Source of the DNA: Candidatus Tariuqbacter arcticus
GTDB lineage: Bacteria > Electryoneota > Tariuqbacteria > Tariuqbacterales > Tariuqbacteraceae
Assembly: GCA_013202315.1 (NCBI GenBank)
Contig: JABMRZ010000514.1
Span: 1-13,999 of the forward strand
Direction: 5' to 3'
DNA length: 13,999 nucleotides
The notes under the pieces are model-generated. The model saw only the letters and a program-made list of their open reading frames with translations. It ran no database searches and was not told where the DNA came from. Below, piece by piece: positions 1-7,700 of this stretch; the first letter of the stretch is position 1, and the number at the start of each line of letters is the position of its first letter. The position numbers and the translations under genes are program-made.

Positions 1-69
1 AAAATTAGAAATATCCACAATTTTTTGTCGATGTCGGTGCAAAAAGCGCGTATATTCAAGATTGGCTAT

Positions 70-324
70 ATGGAATTTCCCAACACAATTGGATTGATAG
101 CCGGAGCCTTTACCGCTTCAGGTTTCCTCCCGCAGTTGATAAAAGCTTGGAAAACTAAATCGACCAAAGATGTATCTGGGCCTATGCTGGCAATTTTCGC
201 TATCGGAATTGCTCTTTGGCTGGTATATGGCATCTTGATAAAAGCCCCGCCAATCATCATTGCCAATGCTTTGACCTTGACATTTGTTACAGGGGTAATC
301 GTCTTGAAATTAAAGTATAAGTAA
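70..324 (+). CDS. SemiSWEET-type sugar transporter (PQ-loop/MtN3 family half transporter)
   Basis: An 84-residue protein with three hydrophobic segments, the size and layout of bacterial SemiSWEETs, which form homodimers in the inner membrane and move mono- or disaccharides down their gradient. The PQ motif is at P21-Q22 (GFLPQL), followed by the basic loop KTKSTKDVS. W50 and N66 lie where the family has its substrate-contacting Trp and Asn. The frame is open further upstream with possible starts at TTG 25 and ATG 31, but the family begins almost exactly at the ATG at 70 (MEFPNTIG), and the extra 15 residues have no counterpart, so I chose 70. No clear Shine-Dalgarno precedes any of these starts. 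The gene is convergent with the large secreted protein; only 25 bases separate the two stop codons. Family is seen in the sequence; sugar specificity cannot be told. Confidence 0.88.
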   Translation: MEFPNTIGLIAGAFTASGFLPQLIKAWKTKSTKDVSGPMLAIFAIGIALWLVYGILIKAPPIIIANALTLTFVTGVIVLKLKYK

Positions 325-349
325 TTGAATTGTTTATTACTCCTCATTA

Positions 350-3300
350 TTACTTGACTAGCAACAGCTTTTTTGTCTGGTGGAAATTTCCCGCCATCAA
401 TCGAGCGAAATATATACCGCTGGAAAACCCGGAAGCATCGAATACAATTTCGTGAATCCCCGCGGGCTGCAATTCATCGATCAATCGGACGACTTCCCGC
501 CCCTGAATATCGTAAATCACCACTGAAACTATCAAATCCTCCGGCAGGCTATAAACTAAAATGGCTTTAGGGTTGAAGGGGTTGGGATAAGGTGCGTGCA
601 GCGCATAAGTTTCAGGAATCAGAGTATGTACCGCTTCTTCCCCATCGAAAAGTTCACCCAGACAGGGCCAATCAGACGGTGAACTAAACCCGCCCTCGCC
701 GCCGTCTCCCAGTTTCTCGAAAGTGAACCAATCGCTGTCGTCCACAACCCAAGGGTAATCACCTACATAGGCGCGGTAAGTGTATATCCCCCCGGGGGCG
801 GCAGCGGGGACTATTTGAATCCGTTCGCGGCTGATAGTAGTGGGGAATATGGTGATATCATAGACATTGATAATTGGCACCGCCGCCATATTCGGCAATA
901 TTATTTGGGTCCAGATATCGGTTTGCTGTGGGATTGGGGTGATGTTTGTTATATCAATATCGAAGGTGAAAGACCCACCGTCGGCGGGAATCACAATCGG
1001 AGTATTGTGCGGGGTCAAGTCGACCATCATCGGAGGGAGTTCGCTGCCCAGCCGCACAAGCCAGACATCTTTCGCCCCAGCGCCGTATGATTCGGTGAAT
1101 CCGGCAACGCTGTAACCTCCGTTGGGAACCAGTTCCACACAATAGGCTTTTTCTGCATCATCACCACCTATGAATTGACTCCACACTTCGTTCCCCAGTG
1201 GGTCGGTTTTAATCAGGTAGAAATCGGAAGGACCCGCGCCAAAGGAAGCGGTGTATCCGGCGATAATGTATCCTCCGTCATCGGTCTGGCGGACGCTTCT
1301 GCCCACATCTTCATCGATTCCTCCGAATGTTCGATACCATTCTCCATTTCCCAATGAATTCAGCTTAATCAGATAGACATCGTAAGAACCGGCTCCATAA
1401 GAAGCGGTGAATCCGGTAATAATATATCCTCCGTCCGTAGTCTGTTGGATACTGTATCCAATTTCTTCAGCGGTATTTCCAATGGTCTGACTCCACTCTT
1501 CATCACCCGTCGAATCGGTTTTGATTATATAGACATCGGTTGCGCCTGCGCCATAAGAGGAGGTGTATCCGGCGATTATATACCCTTCATCGGCGGTTTG
1601 CCGGACGCTGTGCCCGATATCGAGGCCGCTGCCGCCGAATGTTCGATGCCACTGTTCGTTCCCGTTGGAATCGGTTTTGATCAGATAGACATCGGCTGAA
1701 TCGAGGAAAGAAGTGTAAAAACCTACGATGATATAGCCTCCATCCGATGTTTGCCGGACGCTGTAACCGACATCCTCATTGCCTCCGCCGAAGGTTTGAT
1801 TCCATTCTTCGATGCCGTCGGTATTTGTCTTGATTAAATAGACATCGGAGGGGCTGACTGTGGAAGGGACGGTATAGCCGGTGATTATGTAGCCTCCGTC
1901 CTGAGTCCGCTGAACGCAGTATCCGCAGTCATCATAGTTTCCACCGTATGTTCTTTGCCATTCGAGATTGCCGTCGGCGTCGTTCTTCACCAAATATACT
2001 TCCGAGCCGAAGACCGATGCGTATCCTACGGTGGCGTTTCCGCCGTCTTCCGGCGTTTGCAGGACAAAGTATCCTTCATCGTCTCCGAGCCCTCCGAAAG
2101 CGCTGGTCCATAGTGTATCGGGGCCTGTTTGGGTCAGCGCTTCGATGGTGAAAACATCGTCGCTTAGGTCGAAGGTCAGGTTTGCGCCATAATATCCCAT
2201 AATTTTAACCAGGCAGCTGTCCGATTCCGGAAGGGTAACACCGGTGTTCCAGGTCCAACTGTTGGCGAATGCGCTCAAGCCGTCGGCGAGCGTATCCCAT
2301 TCAGCACCATTATCGCGGGAGAGGAGGACATCGAAGCTGTCGAAGCCGGGGTCGTGAGTCCAGGTGATAGTGGGGGTGCCGCCGACTTGCCAGGTTTCTC
2401 CGCCGTTGGGATAGGCGACTTCGAGGGCGGGGGGTTGGACGATGCAAAAGAGGCTGTCGCTGGTGTCGAAAGTCTGGTTTGTTCCATAATATCCCACAAT
2501 TTTGACTAAGCAGCTGTCGGATTCGGGAGGGGTGACGCCCGCTTCCCAAGTCCATTGGGTGGTGTCGCCTGCAAGACCGGCGTCGAGCGTATCCCATTCC
2601 GCTCCATTGTTGCGGGAGAGGAGGACATCGAAGCTGTCGATTATACCGCTGACATTCCATTCGATCGTTGGTGTATCGCCGATTTCCCAGGTTTCGCCGC
2701 CGTTGGGGGAGGTTAAGCCAATTTCGGGCGGCAGGACAATGCAAAAAACACTATCACTCATATCGAAAGTTTGATTTACGCCGTAATAACCGATTATTTT
2801 GACCAGGCAGCTGTCGGATTCGGGAGGGGTGACGCCCGCTTCCCAAATCCATTGGGTAGTGTCGCCGGGGAGGCCGGTATCAAGCGTATCCCATTCAGCA
2901 CCGTTATCGCGGGAGAGGAGGACATCGAAGCTGTCGATTTCACCGATGACAGTCCATTCGATGGTAGGGGTATCGCCGATTTCCCAGGTTTCGCCGCCGT
3001 TGGGGGAGGTTACTTCAAGTGAAAGAATTCCCGATTGGTCGAAATAGATCGCTCCCATATCCGCCACCGTCCCGTCCGGGTCGTAGTATTGTGGATCAGG
3101 GTCTCCAGCGTCGATGCAGGGGGAATTTTCGGTCAAATAATAAGCGGAATCGCCGATAGTCGAGTAAAAGATGGGATCGAGGAAGATGTTGAAGAATGTG
3201 TCGCAGGAGTCGCCGTTGGCGTTGACCATTACGATTTGTCCTAGGTAGGAAGGAACACTTCCAGAGAAACTTCCATATTCATTATTGCTAATATCACAAT

Positions 3301-4357
3301 AACTTACATCTGCATTACTTGAACCTTCAAAACAAATACCGCTTCCAGGGTCAGTACCTTCAATAATTGTATTGACTACTATCGGACTGGAAGATATGCA
3401 ATAAATCCCACCACCCCAAAGCCCACCATTCCCGCTAAGGGTGCAGTTTGAGATGGTCGGGCTGGAATTTGTAAGATAGATTCCACCACCGTGTTCTCCA
3501 CCATTGGCAAATATAGCACAATTAGAAATTATGGGGTTTGAAGAAACACAGTAAATACCTCCACCATTATATACACCACCATTTCCCCAAAAGGTGCAAT
3601 TTACTATAATTGGATTTGAATTATTGCAGTAAACACCTCCTCCTTGGCTCCAACCGTAATTACTGTGAATCGTGCAATTATAAATAGTTGGATTTGCATA
3701 ATTTAATTGAATCCCCCAAATAGTTGTATTAGCATAAAAACCGATATTTGAAACCACACAATATCCGAATTTACTTGAATCATCTGCCGAGTCATTTACT
3801 TTAATTCCTCCCCAAGCAGGTGCACCGACTGGAGACACAAATTTGATGCTATCTTCTTCAATTCCAACCGCATATATGTAACCGTTAATATGGAATTCAA
3901 TATCTTCCTCAAAGAATAAATTAGCTCCAGGTTGAATGATCAAGGAATCACCAGCATTGACCGCAATATCACCCATCACAACATAGCTGGTATCTTCAAG
4001 AATACCACTAATTGAGCCGGATAGGGGAATACCGACTGGCATGGGGTTCAAAGTAATCGAATCGAGCGTTGTGGAAGAGAAGAATAGCTGGTCGAGGATT
4101 TCCTCGTCATAGTATCCCTCGTGGGTGAAAAATACGTCATATCCTCCTTGCGCGAGGTCAATTTGATAATACCCCGCTGTATTAGTATAGGTCGAATCGG
4201 TCACCGCTCCCGGCGAATCCGCCTGAAAAAGAATTTTTGTGCTATCGTGGCTGGTCTGGTTCTCCAGATAGCAATATCCGTCGACTTGAACGGCGAAGGA
4301 GGTCCCGCTCAATATCAACGATAAAAAGAGAATGATGGTCAAAGTAAATTTCTTCAT
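350..4357 (-). CDS. Large secreted modular protein: carboxypeptidase-regulatory-like domain, beta-helix, three Ig-like repeats, seven-repeat propeller, T9SS sorting domain
   Basis: A 1335-residue protein. Approximate order: signal peptide 1-22 (ends SGTSFA); small CarboxypepD_reg-like domain 23-105; right-handed parallel beta-helix ~115-430 with rungs of the type GGGIYC..SSPxIxNCT, closed by a cap containing SPCIDAGDPDP and DPDGTVADMGA; three Ig-like units 447-545, 546-644 and 645-743, each 99 residues and starting near SPNGGETW; seven ~50-residue repeats 746-1100 (core DGGYIITG, then DVYLIKT); a beta domain ~1110-1240 starting PHNTPI; and a C-terminal sorting domain from YPNPFNP (~1261) to KKLLLVK. 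The last 600 residues resemble the 614-residue protein at the other end of the window. An AGGG ribosome site lies just before the ATG. The sorting domain predicts export through the type IX system and surface attachment or release. No catalytic motif was recognised, so the function (adhesin, surface layer or glycan binding) is open. Confidence 0.9.
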   Translation of the reverse strand: MKKFTLTIILFLSLILSGTSFAVQVDGYCYLENQTSHDSTKILFQADSPGAVTDSTYTNTAGYYQIDLAQGGYDVFFTHEGYYDEEILDQLFFSSTTLDSITLNPMPVGIPLSGSISGILEDTSYVVMGDIAVNAGDSLIIQPGANLFFEEDIEFHINGYIYAVGIEEDSIKFVSPVGAPAWGGIKVNDSADDSSKFGYCVVSNIGFYANTTIWGIQLNYANPTIYNCTIHSNYGWSQGGGVYCNNSNPIIVNCTFWGNGGVYNGGGIYCVSSNPIISNCAIFANGGEHGGGIYLTNSSPTISNCTLSGNGGLWGGGIYCISSSPIVVNTIIEGTDPGSGICFEGSSNADVSYCDISNNEYGSFSGSVPSYLGQIVMVNANGDSCDTFFNIFLDPIFYSTIGDSAYYLTENSPCIDAGDPDPQYYDPDGTVADMGAIYFDQSGILSLEVTSPNGGETWEIGDTPTIEWTVIGEIDSFDVLLSRDNGAEWDTLDTGLPGDTTQWIWEAGVTPPESDSCLVKIIGYYGVNQTFDMSDSVFCIVLPPEIGLTSPNGGETWEIGDTPTIEWNVSGIIDSFDVLLSRNNGAEWDTLDAGLAGDTTQWTWEAGVTPPESDSCLVKIVGYYGTNQTFDTSDSLFCIVQPPALEVAYPNGGETWQVGGTPTITWTHDPGFDSFDVLLSRDNGAEWDTLADGLSAFANSWTWNTGVTLPESDSCLVKIMGYYGANLTFDLSDDVFTIEALTQTGPDTLWTSAFGGLGDDEGYFVLQTPEDGGNATVGYASVFGSEVYLVKNDADGNLEWQRTYGGNYDDCGYCVQRTQDGGYIITGYTVPSTVSPSDVYLIKTNTDGIEEWNQTFGGGNEDVGYSVRQTSDGGYIIVGFYTSFLDSADVYLIKTDSNGNEQWHRTFGGSGLDIGHSVRQTADEGYIIAGYTSSYGAGATDVYIIKTDSTGDEEWSQTIGNTAEEIGYSIQQTTDGGYIITGFTASYGAGSYDVYLIKLNSLGNGEWYRTFGGIDEDVGRSVRQTDDGGYIIAGYTASFGAGPSDFYLIKTDPLGNEVWSQFIGGDDAEKAYCVELVPNGGYSVAGFTESYGAGAKDVWLVRLGSELPPMMVDLTPHNTPIVIPADGGSFTFDIDITNITPIPQQTDIWTQIILPNMAAVPIINVYDITIFPTTISRERIQIVPAAAPGGIYTYRAYVGDYPWVVDDSDWFTFEKLGDGGEGGFSSPSDWPCLGELFDGEEAVHTLIPETYALHAPYPNPFNPKAILVYSLPEDLIVSVVIYDIQGREVVRLIDELQPAGIHEIVFDASGFSSGIYFARLMAGNFHQTKKLLLVK
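2129..3019 (-). repeat. Three tandem 297-base units encoding Ig-like domains
   Basis: Three head-to-tail units inside the 1335-residue gene, of exactly equal length. The same landmark (the codons around SDSCLVK) occurs at 2801, 2504 and 2207, a spacing of 297 bases both times, which is 99 codons. The two upstream units are nearly identical over long stretches, for example GATTCGGGAGGGGTGACGCC in both; the third (lower coordinates) has diverged more. Equal length and high DNA identity suggest recent duplication or gene conversion. Confidence 0.9.
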
Positions 4358-4421
4358 TGTAACACCCTGGATATGTGAATAAAAAGTTGACTCTAACTAG
4401 TATTACTCTGTTAGGTAGTAT

Positions 4422-4503
4422 TTGTCATTGCGAGCGAAGCGAAGCGATCTTAAGTAGTTAGATATAATAGATTGCTTCGGCGCTAGGCGCCTCGCAATGA
4501 CAA
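4422..4503. repeat. 82-base imperfect palindromic element
   Basis: The ends are perfect 13-base inverted arms: TTGTCATTGCGAG at 4422-4434 and CTCGCAATGACAA at 4491-4503. Inside them a second pair of arms, GAAGCGATCT and AGATTGCTTC, matches with one mismatch. The GTCATTGCGAGCGAAGCGAAGC type of sequence is a widely dispersed palindromic repeat in many bacterial genomes. It has no coding capacity. It may behave as a REP- or MITE-like element; no flanking target duplication could be confirmed. Confidence 0.8.
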
Positions 4504-4687
4504 TTTTGGTGTTTTTTTTACAAGAACTAGAATGAGCGACTTCAGTAGTTGTACTAAAATCTCGTTCTCGCTTGTCGGGAATCTCTGGATTCCCGCTTTC
4601 CAGTTTGTCTGAGAATGCGATTTTGTCGCCATTTTATGTGGCGTCGAGTCTCCGCACTTGATGCTATATTGCTAATATATAAGCATT

Positions 4688-4715
4688 TGCTGTCGACTGC
4701 GGAGAGTCGACAGCA
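4688..4715. repeat. Palindrome family A, copy 1
   Basis: Perfect 11-base arms TGCTGTCGACT and AGTCGACAGCA around the loop GCGGAG. An identical copy lies at 11218-11245 and a degraded one at 10526-10553. Copies 1 and 3 also share the following CACATCA. No T-run follows on either strand, so it does not look like an intrinsic terminator; a dispersed REP-like repeat is more likely. Confidence 0.85.
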
Positions 4716-4749
4716 CATCAATAATATCCGATCCAGCATAGGCGGGACA

Positions 4750-4770
4750 GGGCGGGTTTGAAACCCGCCC
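4750..4770. repeat. GC-rich hairpin abutting the stop codon of the 1882-residue gene
   Basis: Perfect 10-base arms GGGCGGGTTT and AAACCCGCCC with a one-base centre. It directly follows the TAG stop codon on the coding strand. It could slow polymerase or protect the 3' end of the message, but there is no T-run, and the same kind of sequence is a common dispersed repeat, so calling it a terminator is not justified. Confidence 0.6.
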
Positions 4771-7700
4771 CTACTTCACCAGCACGATTTTTCTCATTTC
4801 CCGCATCTTCCCCGGCACAACCGCCCTGACGAAATAAATGCCGCTGGAAAGATTGCCGGCGTTGAAGGTGATATTATGATAACCCGCATTCATAATACCG
4901 CTGTCGTATTTCCAAACTTCGCGTCCGATGATGTTGTAGACGGTAATTTTCACATCGGAGGCTTCCGGTAATCCTATCCGTATGGTGGCGGTCGGGTTGA
5001 AAGGATTGGGATAAACCGATTTTAGGCAATATTCTGCAGGCAGACTGCCGTTAAGTTCGTCAGTATTCCAGCCTAATATTGTCGCCGCCTGGTTGAATAC
5101 TTTCACGGTAACATCCAAGGGATCAGTGTATTCAAAGCTGAAAGTATGCGTTTCCATCAGGTCGAGAACGGTCGTTATATAAGCGGCGACGGCGGAATAA
5201 CCTTCCGGTAGATGTTTGTCGAAGTTTTGGAAATTCACGGTAATCTCACCGGGGTCGGAAGCTTCTATCAGGAAATCCCATTCCTTGACCTGGGGGATAT
5301 CGCCGGATTCATCGAATATCGCGCGAATATCCCTGACGAAGCGGACACCGCCCGGCGCGTTCCATTCGGGATGGTCGTAGACTACGCGGACATAATTACC
5401 GCTGGGAGGGGTGGGAGGCAGATGCACATCGTGCCAAATATCGAACCCATCGGCCGCTTCCGAATGCATTCCGAATCCGGCAATAACATTCGCAAGCTCG
5501 CCCTGGTGGAGAATGACCGGCGCTAACCAGTTGAGGGCGCTTTCATCCTGGCGCTCACCTTCGCCGCTGGCAATGAGGTCTAATATGGCGGGGTAGGGCG
5601 GGTAGGTTATCATTTGGATGTTGTCGCTCAACACATTCAACCAGTAACCGCCCCAGGGGACAAGCGTATCCGTCAATATATAGTCACCAATAAAATTGTC
5701 ATATTCATAAAAAGCAGGCATCACCCATCCCGAATCGACCGCATCACTGAACGACACTATCGAAATTCCATCGGTGAAGCGCAGGGAATCCTTCGGCACC
5801 TGGGTGGGAATCGCTGAGCCGACTATGTTCCAGCTTTCGAGCAAGTCTGTGTAGGTTGAATCCACTTCGGGCATTCCGTCAATATCCACAGCGGTGGCTT
5901 CCATTAAAGCTAGCCAGTAGCCATACCCATGTTCCAGCGTATCAAGCAGGCTGTATCCGCCCAAATGAGAATAACTGTAGACGAAAAACGGCCCGGTTAT
6001 ATCATCGCCGAAGATGCTGTCTATCGCGGTATATTCCGGTATGAGAGGGATGCTGAACAGGTGCCAGGCGGCTGCGAAATCATTTTCCATATAATTCGGC
6101 GCAATATTGAAAGCATCGGAAACCGCGATGCCGGTGAGCCCGCTCGAATCAGTGGCTGAAACTCGCAGTTTAGCATAAACGCTGAAACTGCTGGGAGGAA
6201 TCCAGGGGTAAGTGTCGTCGGCAACGGCGAAAATGGTGTCGATAAATGTCCAATCCGCGCCATCATCGAGGGAATAATTCAGAACGGTGAAGTCGATGCC
6301 CGCACCGCCCGGGGTGGTGGTCCAGGATAAATCATACGAAGTGTCGAAGAACAGAAGTTCATCGGCGGCGGGGAAGATGATTTCGACCGTGGGAGGGTCG
6401 CCGGCGATTATAGTGAAAGCCGCGCTTTCCTGACTGCCGAGATTGCCGGGCCAGTCTTCGGCTTCGACCTTGATTTTCGCCGAATCGCTGACGCTTTCGG
6501 GCGTCCATAACAGGCTAAAGGAACTTCCCAAAGCCGTATCAATTAAAGTCCAGCTCGATCCGTTATCGAGCGAATAGGATACTACTGAATGCCTGATTTC
6601 GCTGACATCATCACAGTTCCAAATCAGCTCGCAGGGATTATTGACAACGAATTGAGTGTCGGGCGTTGGGCAGGTAAAAGTAATGACCGGCGGGGTTCCA
6701 TCGCCCAGGAATATTATAAAATCGCCCGGGTCGACTCCGGCGGTATAACCGTATTGGTTATTTTCACGCAGGTTCCGGAATGAATCAGCGTCGGCGTCAT
6801 AGAGGACGGCGCCGTAATTTGCGGGGTATTCATCGCCGATGGTGAAGGTCAGGTTCACCTCTTCGCCCGCCAGGTCGGTGATAATTTCAAATTCATAGAT
6901 TTTGATATCGTCGATCAAATCGTCATTGTTGTTGCGGGCGTCAACCATAAAATTGTCGCCGGTGGGAACTCCCCATTCCGGGTGGGGGAAGTAGACGCTC
7001 AGATAGTCGTTGGGCGGCGGGGCGGGTTTGGGAATGTCGATACCGGGGTCATAATCGTCGATGGCGTTGACATCCAAGGCGGCTAAATTGCCGTCATCGA
7101 GCAGGTAGAGGCCGGCGCCGGTATCGATTTCGCCGGTGATTTCGATGGAATTCGGGTATTCCAATTGCTGGTCGTAATAATACGCCCCCATATCCGCAAT
7201 TGTACCATCGGGGTCATAATATTGTGGATCAGGGTCGCCGGCGTCGATGCAGGGGGAATTGGCGGTTAGTTGGAAGGCGGAATCGCCGGTGGTAGAATAG
7301 AAGAGGGGGTCGAGGAAGATGTTGAAGAATACATCACAGGAGTCGCCGTTGGCGTTGGTGGTGGTGGTTGTTCCCAAGCTTGCGGGCGGGTCGCCGGTGA
7401 AATTGCCGTTTTCGTTGTTATAGAAATCGCAATAACCTACAGATGAGTTGGAAGAATTATCGAAATAAATACCGCCGTTTCCGGTATTACCTTCAATGAT
7501 GGTATTAATTATGGTAGGGTTTGAGCCAGAACAGGAAATCCCGCCGCCGTCCGATGCTGAATTTCCGCTGATGGTGTTGCCGCTGATAGTGGGATTGGAA
7601 TTACTCTCGCAGTAAATCCCGCCACCATTGGCGCCAGCCGTGTTTTCGCTGATGGTGTTGCCACTGATAGTGGGGTTGGAGCCAGTGCAGTAAATCCCAC

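Larger units (their letters stand above)
4358..4770. other. Gene-free gap with inverted repeats
   Basis: 413 bases between two same-direction secreted-protein genes with no convincing gene. It holds an 82-base element with inverted ends (4422-4503), a 28-base palindrome (4688-4715) and a GC-rich hairpin abutting the next stop codon (4750-4770). The stretch 4560-4660 contains further palindrome remnants, including an inverted one-mismatch match to part of the 28-base palindrome at 4643-4656. The promoter of the 1335-residue gene should lie near 4360-4420, but I see no convincing -35/-10 pair. Confidence 0.7.

Noticed and set aside
25..69. Longer N-terminus for the SemiSWEET from TTG 25 or ATG 31
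   Set aside because: The additional residues have no counterpart in the family, which starts at the ATG at 70, and no ribosome site supports the earlier starts.
2310..2744. 144-codon Arg/Pro-rich open frame on the - strand
   Set aside because: It is an alternate frame through the tandem Ig repeats and has no initiation signal or family features.
4554..4739. 61-codon open frame on the - strand in the gap
   Set aside because: It runs through palindrome family A and other repeat remnants, has no ribosome site and no recognisable protein features.
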